From positions 1,552,001 to 1,616,000 of the forward strand of contig SMMW01000518.1 of NCBI GenBank assembly GCA_004794655.1: 64,000 nt of DNA. Reading direction: 5' to 3'. Source of the stretch: Marisa cornuarietis (taxonomy: Eukaryota; Mollusca; Gastropoda; Architaenioglossa; Ampullariidae). The stretch's first letter is position 1. The number at the start of each line of letters is the position of its first letter. The position numbers and the translations under genes are program-made. This document shows, piece after piece, positions 14,001-63,873 of this stretch. The notes below the pieces were generated by a model, which saw only the letters and a program-made list of their open reading frames with translations, did no database searches and had not been told where the DNA came from.

Positions 14001-14573
14001 CTCAGATGCAAATCATGGAGGACAACTGGAGGAAGGCAGAGGATGAAGTTTACAGATTTGATGAGTTGGTAGAGAGCATTCGACAGGTAAGGCTCCTTCC
14101 TTTAAACACCACTGAGTTGCTGAGGAAAAATGCTGTCCATGGGTTCTTCCACATGGGTTCTTAAAACCTCTCTCCCTCCCTGCACCTTCCTTCATCATCC
14201 CTGCAATTGTTGGTCTTGGATATCAGTTCTCTTAGAGCAATACAAAGTGAAGTCTCTGCTATAAAGCTGCCTCCAGAGAAGGATGTATGCAGCATGTTTC
14301 CTTTTTCAAAAATGTATAGGTTTCTTGGTCTATTGTTTATCTCAGAGCAGCAATAATAAAAAAACAAACTTCGCCCACTGTCGTCTTCGCAGTCTTCAGT
14401 TATAAGCCAGTCATTGTAATGTTCATTTTTATCTTGAACCAAAGAGGGTTAAAATAATGTTTTGGGGTTTTTTTCAGACTATCCAAGTTGCTGTTGACAA
14501 GGGCTGCTCATACCCAGAACTAGTCTGTATTCTTGAGCTCATAGAAGGAGATAACAAACAGTCTGTCCTCTAA
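71..14573 (+). CDS. Coiled-coil protein gene, candidate SPAG5/astrin-like (19 exons)
   Basis: Nineteen exons can be joined by splice sites and phase: 71-127, 431-2058, 3785-4010, 4234-4443, 4985-5128, 5698-5790, 5908-6042, 6498-6591, 7177-7324, 8442-8504, 8802-8991, 9402-9577, 10105-10273, 11457-12280, 12434-12614, 12792-12971, 13414-13488, 14006-14086 and 14478-14573. They total 4770 bases, an exact 1589 codons plus stop. About the first 560 residues are Ser/Thr/Glu-rich and look disordered. The rest is heptad-like coiled coil rich in Glu, Lys, Gln and Leu, broken by a second disordered block of about 275 residues. No catalytic motif is visible. The astrin identification is inference: architecture plus the neighbouring BLTP2, which sits near SPAG5 in human. 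Astrin (1193 residues in human) binds spindle microtubules and kinetochores. The first exon could instead be internal, so the true start may be upstream. Coiled-coil genes are easily misnamed; the gene model is much surer than the name. Confidence 0.72.
2059..3784 (+). other. Intron 2 of the SPAG5-like gene
   Basis: AT-rich, with an AT microsatellite at about 2163-2178. A 118-codon open frame at 2642-2998 has the composition of intron sequence and no motif. The segment around 3230-3425 looks like an old interspersed repeat. Confidence 0.5.
3230..3425 (+). repeat. Probable old interspersed repeat
   Basis: Contains a G/A-rich block with GGGGAACCGAAGTACCCTCA, resembling an AACCGGAGTACCCGGAGGAAACC-type phrase I associate with molluscan interspersed repeats. 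It has no second copy in this window, so the call rests on recall of the phrase. Confidence 0.3.
3785..6042 (+). CDS. SPAG5-like exons 3-7: start of coiled coil
   Basis: Exons 3785-4010, 4234-4443, 4985-5128, 5698-5790 and 5908-6042 encode about 270 residues of charged coiled coil, for example NQLETLAVCNARLEMELQLG and LEELRSLFGDLEEAVHRQ. Except for the first join (phase 2), the introns are phase 0, so each exon is a whole number of codons; this is common in coiled-coil genes that grew by exon addition. Donors are GTACAG, GTAAAG, GTATTG, GTGAGT and GTGATA. The acceptor of exon 5 (4983-4984) lies inside a local tandem repeat and is preceded by two look-alike copies (see the repeat entry). Confidence 0.75.
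4870..5010 (+). repeat. Tandem repeat spanning the acceptor of exon 5
   Basis: Three imperfect units of about 43 bases, each with (TATT)GTCATTAG followed by RTRTYGGAGYTGAAAG, start near 4891, 4937 and 4975. The third unit contains the acceptor (AG at 4983-4984) and the first exon codons. The earlier two carry decoy TCATTAG acceptors followed by exon-like sequence. Confidence 0.65.
5405..5622 (+). mobile_element. Short interspersed element, tail family 1 copy
   Basis: Shares about 210 bases (GCAGATTTATGACR...CTCCATC, TCTTTGTGTCTTCTAT, TTACTTGTCTGCATAG, AAGTGCTGAGAG) with 24010-24235 and, in reverse, with 60283-60475. It ends in the same AAGTGCTGAGAGxATGCTC tail seen at the 3' end of the LINE fragments, which suggests mobilisation by that LINE. 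Confidence 0.6.
6498..10273 (+). CDS. SPAG5-like exons 8-13: central coiled coil
   Basis: Exons 6498-6591, 7177-7324, 8442-8504, 8802-8991, 9402-9577 and 10105-10273 continue the coiled coil (about 280 residues). The donor of the 7177 exon is fixed by phase: of two overlapping choices, CAA|GTGTGA would put a stop in the next exon, while CAAGT|GTGAGA gives an open frame into CEEFRHINRNLKQEYEDKLE. The 8802 exon has clear heptads (IENLQRTLDNREVDIDNLEK). Intron 9577-10105 carries a tRNA-derived SINE and the next intron carries a foldback element. No Cys/His zinc sites or enzyme motifs are visible. Confidence 0.75.
7690..8240 (-). mobile_element. Possible LINE/SINE 3' end in intron 9
   Basis: On the - strand, TTTGTAAAGCATTTTGAGCT followed by GGGGAAAGGTGTCATCATCATC is a CR1/L2-like 3' end with a CATCATC tail. 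The body extends to about 8240 without a recognisable open frame. Limits are uncertain. Confidence 0.4.
9650..9860 (+). mobile_element. tRNA-derived SINE
   Basis: A box-like TGGCGCAATAGTTAGCGTC (about 9662) and B box-like GGGTTCAGCTC (about 9712) lie 50 bases apart, as in a tRNA head. They are followed by a body with GCCGTGATATAGTCTTAG and TGGTGTAAAACATC, a 3' region of a type I associate with bivalve and gastropod SINEs. Copy is inside intron 12 of the SPAG5-like gene, sense orientation. Confidence 0.65.
10430..11251 (-). mobile_element. Foldback-type element, copy A
   Basis: An element of about 0.8 kb in the intron before exon 14. Its right part (11018-11250) is a 230-base module with inverted ends, CTTACCTGACATGAC and GTCATGTCATCTGGTAAGTA. 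Its left part (10440-10530) is a diverged half module in inverted orientation (CACTCCCAATTGGTCAG). Internal sequence at 10660-10710 matches the inside of copy B in reverse complement (AATAGGTTGCTCTC versus GAGAGCATCCTATT). No coding capacity is visible. Confidence 0.6.
11457..12280 (+). CDS. SPAG5-like exon 14: large disordered insert within the coiled coil
   Basis: An 824-base exon opens after the acceptor TTGCAAAAG (ends 11456) and closes at GAAAA|GTAAGT in phase 2. Its roughly 275 residues are rich in Ser, Thr, Ala and acidic runs (EEEENEEEMVD), with proline-rich stretches, and differ sharply from the coiled coil on both sides. The last 35 residues (GIVACISMMEEVFTEIIRLG) return to an amphipathic helix. 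It reads as a flexible linker or regulatory insert between two coiled-coil blocks. The open frame extends upstream to 11376, but the acceptor and required phase 0 exclude that part. Confidence 0.7.
12434..14573 (+). CDS. SPAG5-like exons 15-19: C-terminal coiled coil and stop
   Basis: Exons 12434-12614, 12792-12971, 13414-13488, 14006-14086 and 14478-14573 join without frame conflict. They give about 200 residues of coiled coil (for example RLAAEVRHLQKQADSERQEK) and a short non-coiled tail, YPELVCILELIEGD, ending at TAA 14571-14573. All internal joins are phase 0 after the first. Donors are GTCAGC, GTAAGC, GTAAGC and GTAAGG; the acceptor before the last exon has a long T tract (14461-14477). 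The C-terminal end is well defined because the stop is followed by about 1.2 kb of non-coding DNA with a poly(A) signal. Confidence 0.75.
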
Positions 14574-15800
14574 ACACAGCTCACAGATTTGTTTTGGGGG
14601 GGGGGGCACCACAAACTGCCAACCTTGAGAGAACACTTGAGCATATTTTAAGTTTCACACTTGACAGTGGAAGACTGTTCATTTGAAGGCTTTTATGTGA
14701 GTCAGTCCTTTAGAAAAAAGATGCTGAAATTTTAAACAAATCTTGGACAGAAGAGGTACACAGCTGATTAAAAACCTCGTGAGCAGAAGAGGTACGCAGT
14801 TGATAAAATGAATTCATCGTGAACTTGACGTTATAGTAGCTTAGCTGCATTTTCAAAGAAAAAAAAAACCAATTCACTTAAACGATGCACATGTAACTTC
14901 AGGATATAGCATGAGCTAAGCTGACATGAAACCTTACCCAAACCAAGTAAAATGGCAGTCAGGATCTAGTACAGGTGCAATTTTTTAAAATTAAATTGTT
15001 GGTCTTAATTGCAATGATTTTCTTACACTGTAATTAGGAGCTGCATAGAAAATCTAAGAAACGATGTGACATTCATTTAATAAACAAAACACATTAAACC
15101 TGAAGTCTCATAAAAATGCAACATGTTCATAAAAGGTATTTTATTAACTTTTTTTAATGTTTATGAAAGGTATTTTATTATGTTAACTTTAATAATTGTT
15201 GGTTTGTTTTAATTGTACAATTCCCACCTTTTTAACCTTTGGAACCATTGTTATGAAGCATCTCTTAGAAAAGAATATTTTGTACAAAGGTTTGTAACTC
15301 TTTCCATACTTTGCCTGTAAATATTGAGTTAATCAGCATTTTAAGGAAGGGAGCTTCTTAGCTGGTCATGTTGTCAGATGTCTTTGACAGATTTTGTTTT
15401 TATATGAGCACCATGCAAAAATTTGATTAGGTCACATTTTTGACAATGTGTCTGATTAAGAAGATATTGAAGAGATGTGATAACTTAAAAATCAGCGCTT
15501 GTAGTGAACAGTTTGCCTTACTCTGGTTGGGCAGCTACTCTGTACAAGTTTGTCAGGCAGAGATCTCTCCACCCCTCCCCGCCGCTTTAAAACATCATTT
15601 CCTCAGTATTGTTTATCATTTGAACAAACTTTTTAAACCATTTTGGCCTGAAACAAGCGTTAGGTGAGTCATAGTGCACTTGTTTTAAAAATGGGTTCAA
15701 AATAAGACTTTGCATGCTTTTCTCCCAGCATCATATGCATGTTCGATGTATTTATTTAACAGTTTACAATTTAAATAAAGTTTGCTCTGTACTTTTGCAG
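14574..15800 (+). other. 3' untranslated region of the SPAG5-like gene
   Basis: After the TAA at 14571 there is no further convincing exon. The stretch is AT-rich with several ATTTA-like and TTTAAT tracts and a short repeated phrase (GAACAGAAGAGGTAC-type, near 14745 and 14785). It ends at the poly(A) signal at 15774. The 75-codon open frame at 15440-15667 shows no sign of selection or motif and is taken as chance. Confidence 0.6.
15774..15779 (+). promoter_or_regulatory. Poly(A) signal AATAAA of the SPAG5-like gene
   Basis: AATAAA, followed about 15-20 bases later by a T/GT-rich stretch (TTTGCTCTGTACTTTTG). It lies about 1.2 kb past the stop codon, in the right orientation, before the intergenic gap. 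Confidence 0.6.
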
Positions 15801-16029
15801 CCTGTGAAGTCAGATATTTTATTGCTGTATGTGACCATAACATCAAGAATTCTTCTGTGTGCAGTGCTATGATGCACGACTTCCTAAGCTTTGTTTTGCA
15901 AGATCCACTTTCACACCATGACCTGGGAAACCAGTCATATAGGTTTTTTTTTAACCCTTAAATTTTTCATGTTAATGCATCAATAATATTTTAAGAGATG
16001 ATAAGCTCTTATAAAGCACTGTATTTACA

Positions 16030-16290
16030 GGAGATGACTCACTAGATTGTACTTCAAACATTCCTCTACCTCAGCTCACAAAAACCAATGAATACCAGAT
16101 AGCATGTGTGTGTAATATTAGTAATACAGACAGCAAAACGAGTTTTTACATCCCACTTGAACTGCTCAAATTGGTACGTTTCTCTGCCAGCTGGGAGTGT
16201 ATTCCACATAGCCCGGCCTGTGTAACAAACTCCTGTAGCCAAAACCCTTAACATCCATTTTGTGGATGACAACAGCAAAACCACGTATCA
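16030..16290 (-). mobile_element. Degraded LINE reverse-transcriptase C-terminal remnant
   Basis: The - strand frame at 16066-16284 contains GRAMWNTLPAGRETYQFEQF followed by KWDVKTRF. This fits the widespread CR1/Jockey-type C-terminal pattern in which an Arg-Ala...Trp-Asn-x-Leu-Pro box is followed by Phe-Lys...Lys-Thr. Only this end is left; no polymerase motif is visible. The match is by pattern only. Confidence 0.45.
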
Positions 16291-17599
16291 ATATGCCAGA
16301 ATGGCCCAGGTCATATTGCATGCATAATTTGACGAGTAATCAATCGCCTGAGTAAATAGGGGGTAGGTCAGGGCTAAGAGTTGGCCATATTTCTTTCTAT
16401 AGGACTGAGCTACACTATTCTTCACCCTTTGTGGTCGGTCAAGAGATCACATTGGTTCCCCTATACACAAAATGTATGGGGCTAGAGTTTGAAGACTGTG
16501 AAAGGTATTGGTGGATGCACGTGGTCCTCAGCTTGCTTTAAAATGTATGATCACTTTTGTACAAAACCTTTCCAAGCACACAAAAATACAGAAAAGTGTT
16601 TTGGGATTCAAAAACTTGCTGTGCATTTTTTTATTCTGTGAAAGAACATCCAATGTAAACGGATGAGGTAACGAAATAGAAAAACCACTCTTACAATTTT
16701 GCTTAGCATAGACCCACACCAGCTGTGCTCCACTTGAACTTCAGATGCCATATGACAATGTCATGTCAAAAAAAATCTAATGCTCACAAGAACTATTTCA
16801 GGTGTTATTGTGCCTAGCTGATGACATGTCCTGCTGTGTTGAAGTACAAGTTCACTGGCTTGCTGAGAGACGCAGTACTGCTGTGAATATACACTGCAGA
16901 AGAAAGTCCGCAAAAATAAAATTGGCCAGCACAGAATTAAACAAAAGAAAAAATATACCTTGTGTATATATATATATATATCCAGCAGACTAAAATTAAT
17001 GCCTCCAAAATATAGTAAATTTGTTTTAATAAGCACCAGCAAGCCCAACATGGGCAGTGAACTTCTCTTCAAAACTGCTGTAAAGGAAGCACTCTGAGAA
17101 AATACAAATCTCAATGTGGAACAAATAGAAAATAAATAGGTACCTACTATGTACAAACCTGTGACTTAAAACAAATCTCTTATGCTGATATATGTGGTAA
17201 ATTGCCACTAGTAAAACTGCATCAATATAATGTCTTCCCATCCAAAAAGTTTAATCCATAATTTCAATAATAGACCTTTAAGGAATGCTTCTAAACAAAT
17301 TATCTGTGAAATGCTAGGATGCACACAAAAAAGCATGAAATTTGATGTGCATCTACAAAAGGAAAACACACACATCTACAAAAGGAAAATCTTTACCCCC
17401 ATAATGAATACATTACTGAGGGTTAATAAAGCTAGAAATATTTTATTCTGTTCGATTAAAAACACTTTTTCAATCAAATGAAAGACTTTTTAAATTAACT
17501 TCTCATATAATAACTCTTCTGTGGTAATTAACTACTGATATTGTAAATATATGGCCCACAGCCTAGTCACTGCTAGGGCAGTGAGCAGTGGTTCATGTC

Positions 17600-18150
17600 T
17601 AGAGCATGGCACCACGGACCTTCATTCACTGGATAAGTGTCTCTCATTCCTTGCCTCTTTGCTCTATCATACGAGTGACCAATCGTAACAAACCCTAAGA
17701 ACGAAGGGTTTTCGCTTCCGTTTTCTGTCAAAATGGCGGATCTTCCTAACGTAGAAGAAATTTTAGAAGTAATTAAGCGTTTCTGTCATCAGAACCTTGT
17801 TAAAGAAGGTTAATTGCAAAAAAAAACAGTATTTTCTTTAAAATGTATTCTGTTTGTTTATAGAAAACGTACTTAAATTTTCAACAATTTTATAATATAA
17901 AAACATTGTCACAACAGATGCTAGTGACTTGTTTTACCACTAACAATTAAAAAAAAATTGTTTTCGGGGGGTTTTTTTTTTGAACAATTGTATAGATTGT
18001 TCGGTTACGAAAACAAAACATCTACTTTAAGAATTTATTTAAGGTATGCAAACAAAGAACCGGAAACACGAGGCCTGTCTAAAGGAAAGCCGAACTTACA
18101 CCGGACATGAACCAGAGTTGCTTATCCAGTAATGAAGGTCTGTGATGGCA
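17600..18150. repeat. Inverted repeat pair (about 40 bases per arm, 0.5 kb apart)
   Basis: The + strand at about 17605-17640 (ACCTTCATTCACTGGATAAG core) recurs as the reverse complement at about 18112-18150 (ACCTTCATTACTGGATAAG core), with flanking similarity (CATGGCACCACGG versus CATGCCATCACAG). A GTTCATGTC phrase also occurs beside both arms, though at different spacing. It could be the ends of a non-autonomous element or two opposed copies of a short repeat. Confidence 0.45.
17670..17815 (+). promoter_or_regulatory. Promoter-like patch with a 26-codon frame
   Basis: GACCAATCG (CCAAT-type box, about 17678) and CTTCCG (ETS-type) are followed by TCAAAATGGCGGATC, a good YY1-like/Kozak context. 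The ATG (about 17733) opens MADLPNVEEILEVIKRFCHQ, six more residues and a TAA; GAAG|GTTAAT just before the stop could be a splice donor. I do not recognise the peptide. It could be the first exon of an unknown + strand gene, a retro-inserted promoter, or chance. Confidence 0.3.
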
Positions 18151-18804
18151 TGTGGAAGGCAGGGTCCTGCTGCCTTTAGTCTTGATCAACCAGGTACCCA
18201 AATCCTGGGTTTCATGGTTTGATGGTAGTTTTTCAAAACCAACGTGGGCAAGGTTTGAAGTGGCATTTTGTTCAAACTGTGAATGCACCAACAAGCACAG
18301 GGTTTTCTTTAACTTAAGTTTGACATATCCAAATACAAAATTATAAATGCACTAATACAAAGCTATGTGGTACAATACTACTTTTTTAAGATCAGCACCT
18401 CAAACACAGTATTTCCACATGTACAAAAATAAGTTTTCTAATATTGAGTTATAAGCACAAACTTATTTTAAAAATCATTTCTGTTTCAAACTGGCAAACT
18501 TCACCTATATATACTATAACCATGCTAATGCATCACAGCTCTGTCACATTGCCAGACAGTTAAAGTTTTACTGTCAAGTTTTTTTTAAATTATAGTGTGG
18601 TAGGCTTAAGTGAATGTCACAGCAGATATAAGGCAATAATAGTGTTATTGTCCACTTATCTTAATTTTCCCTTTGAGGGAAATATGTGAGAAAATACATT
18701 TCACGCAATAAGGTACAACATGGCAACACAGAACATACACCTGACTATAAAACATCTTGACCAGCACCATAAACAGACTCATACAAACACTGCATGGTCA
18801 GTTA

Positions 18805-18810
18805 TTTATT
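18805..18810 (-). promoter_or_regulatory. Candidate poly(A) signal of BLTP2
   Basis: Reverse-strand AATAAA about 220 bases beyond the BLTP2 stop. A second one lies at 18875-18880. Either could serve; the context does not decide, and the 3' untranslated region may be longer. Confidence 0.3.
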
Positions 18811-19029
18811 CTGCAAGAGACTAGAATATGGTGATCGTGTTTAACCCTCTATACTACATCCTTAACACACATACTTTATTTAAAGTCTTGAAGCTCATTC
18901 AAGCATCCAAACAGAATCTTGCATTTGGCAATTTGTTTCATTTGATATCAAGTTATCTGACAGTTCACTTGGAGAAGAGAAATTCTGTTTGCCAATATCA
19001 CAGACAGAGCAGCCCCAATTTCCTGGTCT

Positions 19030-60085
<41,056 letters not shown>

Positions 60086-60282
60086 CTGCAATGGAAAGTA
60101 CATCAAACTGCAATGCTTGCTTTCTTTTCATACTTTCACCTTATTTCGTCCAATCTGGTTTTGTGATTCATTCATCAGACACAATGACTATCTTCAATAC
60201 TATGAAACATTTATTACAGAAATAGCCCCATCTGCAAAGGCCCCCTTTTCATATTTAAAATGAGCCCCTCATCCGATCCTCT

Positions 60283-60480
60283 GTTTAATAATAATGTGAT
60301 TTATATAGCACATAATCACAATCATGAAGGAGCATGCTCTCAGCATTTAAGACATGGACAGAATATGAAGGATGGAAGGAGAAACAACTATGCATACAAG
60401 TAATAAAAGACAAACATTGAAGACATAAAGAGGAATCAGGCTGAGGATGGAGAGTGTCATAAATCTGCAAGAAAGATGAG
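60283..60480 (-). mobile_element. Short interspersed element, tail family 1 copy
   Basis: Reverse orientation copy of the element at 5405 and 24010. It begins at AATAATAATGTGATTTATAT and shares GGAGCATGCTCTCAGC and AGAGTGTCATAAATCTGC. Confidence 0.65.
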
Positions 60481-60992
60481 CAGGTGGACTAGTCAATTGA
60501 CTATAATCACAACTATTTTAAGTGATGAAGAGCATGCAACATTTGCAAATGCTGATGATATTGTCTGGGTAAGACATAACAGTAGACTATTTGAAGTACC
60601 TTATGTCTGGATTCAGAAAGGAGCTGGACAGCCATATTCGGTCAATCTCCTAAAACAATTGTCACAATGTACTTTCAATGAGCATTACATATATTAAATA
60701 CTCCAGAAGTTGTGATAAACAGAATAATGTTGTAAACATTCAAACACTAGACTGCATAAGGGTCATTCCCATTCCCCCTCCCGACCCATGACCCCTATGA
60801 GACCTGCATCTATGATCACCAAAGGGAATGGAGAAGATGGGTAGATACCCGATTTTCATCCTCCCCAAGTTCAAAGCTGTTCCTACATTCAGCTAAAAGC
60901 ATTCTACTTCTTAACATCTACCAACACTTTACTGTAGATCACATTCCTACTAAATTTCTGATACGCTTTGCTATAAAAGACCGCCATAACAT

Positions 60993-61552
60993 TAATAATA
61001 ATAATAATAATAGTGAAGATTTTTATAGCGCATATTCACACTCATAGAGAGCATGCTCTTAGCGCTTAAAACGAGGAAGAGACGTGGACTAAGTAGACAC
61101 AGAACAAAGGGGACGAAAGAAAACGACAGTACTGACGAAACAGAAAACAAAAGGCATCAAGTAACAGGAACAGAGAAATATAGTGATTCTGCGAGAAAGA
61201 TGGGTAAAGTAGCAAGAGGGAAGGGGGCGGGGTTAAGAAGGACGAGCATTGTGTGGACTGTGTTAGGAGAAATGCTCAAGGAAGAGGTGCGTTTTCAGTG
61301 CAGATTTGAAAGATTCAGTTGTAGGAAGGTGGCGGATATGGAAAGGAAGAGAGTTCCATTGTTTTGCAGCACAGTAGCCAAAAGTCCTGTGACCATATGT
61401 TGTTGTTCTGGTGACAGGAACAGTTAGGATATGGTCGTCAGACGAAGAGCGTAGTTGTCTGGATGGAGAGTAAGGGATGAGAAGTTCAGAGAAATAGTCA
61501 GGACAGGAGCCAGCAAAGAAATTAAAACACAGCACAGACAGTTTGTACATTA
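60993..61552 (-). mobile_element. CR1/L2-like LINE, truncated 3' end
   Basis: The frame 61263-61550 on the - strand carries PSRQLRSSSDDHILTVPVTR, HRTFGYCAAKQWNSLPFHIR and FKSALKTHLFLEHFS, then the shared 3' region and ATT-repeat tail (60993-61010). It is a near twin of 35783-36190 and extends about 70 bases further upstream. Confidence 0.8.
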
Positions 61553-62229
61553 CACACTAATTCCACTCAAATAGGACTAGCAAACCTTTTCTGAGCAGCA
61601 CTTCCCTCTTTAAAATGTAACGGAATGTGTGAGTAATATACATCGTGACCTATTCTGGAAAATATTAGCCTGCAAGCTTCACTGCATTTCTGTAGATGAA
61701 TGTACACTTGAGTGTAACAAGACTGTTACTGTGGGTCGCTTTATTGGCCTCTTCAATGTTTGAACAAACCAAAGGCTAAAACGTTATCTTGGCTTTCTGC
61801 CAAGACAATCAGCTTACTTCTGTATAATAATCCTTTCCATGAATGTGCCAGGTTGTCCGTAGTGGTAATTTTAATCATTTAAAAAAATATGAGGAGTATT
61901 GTATTTCCCTTCTCGTACATAATGGTACCCACTGGGAGGATAAAAATTTACGAGCAGCTTAAATATATGATAAAGGAATAGGAGACAGCAGTAGTGCAAA
62001 CTTTGGTATTGTAATGGTTTTTGTAGCATAAACTGGTGACAATATGCGTTGGATTACACATACGCGCGGACGCGCCTGAACAGTTCATGAGTTGACAGAT
62101 CTCCTTGGGTGAAGGTTTTTTTTTTTAATGTGAATATAACAATGACGTCGTTCATGGCAAGACATGGAGAAGTTAACAAAAACATTTCTGGCTGCATAAC
62201 TTTTGCTTTCCATTTTTTTAAAGGTCGTT

Positions 62230-62960
62230 TGACGTCAAACGCTGTCACACTAATTTTGTCACAGAGCTCGGACGGCCCGGGACCCGGCCAATTTCCGGCA
62301 GCTAGCCGGCGACAGCGGAGACTGCTGCTCAATGCTGCACGCGCTCGCTCTTCTTTGATCCGGCCGAGTGCAATGCTAGCTAGCTAGTGCATTCGCGAGA
62401 CCGCAGCCGGCGAAGACATTGTTTATGCTAGGGCAGCGAATTAAGATCCTGACACTTGATTATGTTGAGTGGCAGTGACCTGTGCATGTCAACTACAGAA
62501 CATGGACGCTCCGGGACATCGCGAGAATTTGCGTCAAGAGCGACCAGGGAAACAGTCGAAAAGAGAAAGGCAGGCGCGTTTACGATCCAGAGCAGATCTA
62601 ACATGCAGCTGTTAGCTAGACTAGCGCGCGAGGCACTTCAACATCCGACGATGATGTTTGCAAAGCCAAGCACACACGCCGCAACAGCTGACGGCGCTGG
62701 CCCGGAAGTCCCATGTGAACATGCGCACAGTGGCGGCGGCGCACTCTGTGGTTGTTTACAAGACGACTGACTGCACGAGCGATCTTGGCCGCAAACGGCA
62801 GGCTAGGGGGGTGGAGGGAGGGAGAGAAAAGTGGCAGTGCTGCTGCATGTTGTGCGGTGAGATCAGCTCGCGCCCATTTCTGCTAGCTCAGAAACAAGAC
62901 AGCTGGGCGACCCTGACGTGCCTTTGTTTTCCAAAGAACGCAAACATGTCGACTCTTTTT
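62230..62960. promoter_or_regulatory. CpG-rich segment, candidate promoter
   Basis: Unlike the AT-rich surroundings, this 0.7-kb stretch is rich in G+C and CpG (GCCGGCGACAGCGGAG, GCGCGCGAGGCAC). It contains a 104-codon + strand frame (62456-62770) and a 92-codon one (62109-62387), which I do not recognise. It could hold the BLTP2 promoter and 5' exon (- strand), a divergent gene, or a GC-rich element. Confidence 0.35.
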
Positions 62961-63109
62961 ATAGATCAGTGTCTCTCTCTCTCCTCCCCCCACTCACTCA
63001 CAATTACACTATATCTCCTCCATACACATAGTGTATACATATACAAAGATTAGGGTTTTTTTTTAAAGAAAAACAAACTCGTCTGTCTCTTACGCGATGC
63101 GTAAAACAA

Positions 63110-63241
63110 GCTGTCGACAATTATTAATTCCAAGCCCACAGTTTTCATGACTGTTTCATGGAGCTTCTCGATTTCTTGAACGGCCTGTGCGTGGGAGGTG
63201 CTGTGCGAAAAGGCGAAAAGGTCGCTTTCACACTTCAGCAT
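63110..63241 (-). CDS. Possible isolated exon, unidentified
   Basis: On the - strand an acceptor-like TCCCACGCACAG is followed by an open stretch reading AVQEIEKLHETVMKTVGLEL and IIVDSLFYAS, ending near GCGTAAG. Composition is protein-like (amphipathic helix). It matches nothing I know, including the BLTP2 N-terminus, and may be chance. Confidence 0.2.
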
Positions 63242-63327
63242 CTATTACACCTCGCCTTCCGACTTGAAAAGGTTACACACTTAAAAAAAAAAGGTTCCGT
63301 CAATTTTCTTTAGCTTTAAGGTTGAGG

Positions 63328-63406
63328 ACTGTGTGTGTGTGTGTGTAATCTGTACGCGCGCATGTGTATGTACATTCTTCTGTGTGTGTGTGTGTGTGTG
63401 TGTGTC
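63328..63406 (+). repeat. TG microsatellites
   Basis: (TG)n at about 63331-63347 and 63379-63404, separated by TACGCGCGCATG. Potential Z-DNA-forming alternation; otherwise unremarkable. Confidence 0.85.
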
Positions 63407-63439
63407 CATCAGTAACGAAACGACTCCTCCACCGTCTCA

Positions 63440-63600
63440 TTCCGGCCTCTCTGCCACTTGCTGCTGACCGAAATCACTACGACTTCTCGCTGACACTTGC
63501 TGCAGACCGTCATCACTACGACTTGCTGCTGACCGTCATCACTACTTGTCGCTGACACTTGCTGCTGACCGTCATCACTACGACTTGCTGCTGAAACAGC
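63440..63600 (+). repeat. Minisatellite, units of about 25 bases in higher-order pairs
   Basis: Repeats of CTTGCTGCTGACCGTCATCA followed by CTACGA alternate with a CTTGTCGCTGACA variant, giving four to five units. All units keep the same frame, translated as LAADRHHYD repeats on the + strand. Confidence 0.75.
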
Positions 63601-63873
63601 TGCTGCGCACCACACGTCACGCAACTGCATCTGCTGCGCAACTCTGCCGCACCTGGTGTGCCAGCCGCAGTCCCAGAGTCATTTACCCCGCAGCTCTCGC
63701 CGATCATTCATTACCCTCCTTCCTTGCCCCCCATCCCCACTCTGGCACTGTACTGAGCACGATAAAGTCCCAACCTCTAGCAAACCAGATCTCTTTTATT
63801 CTCTTCCCAAACATACATATTTCATCTCGGTTCCCCTTACCCTCAATTCTCATCATCCCCGCACGTCCTAAGC

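Larger units (their letters stand above)
15800..19029. other. Intergenic spacer between the two convergent genes
   Basis: About 3.2 kb separate the poly(A) signal of the + strand gene from the BLTP2 stop. It holds a LINE C-terminal remnant (16066-16284, - strand), an AT microsatellite (about 16963-16983), an inverted-repeat pair near 17.6 and 18.1 kb, and a promoter-like patch at 17.65-17.8 kb. Part of it must be the BLTP2 3' untranslated region. No other gene is recognisable. Confidence 0.6.

Noticed and set aside
62456..63053. Two overlapping + strand frames of 104 and 131 codons as a gene
   Set aside because: GC-rich sequence gives long chance frames; no motif, splice structure or similarity recognised.
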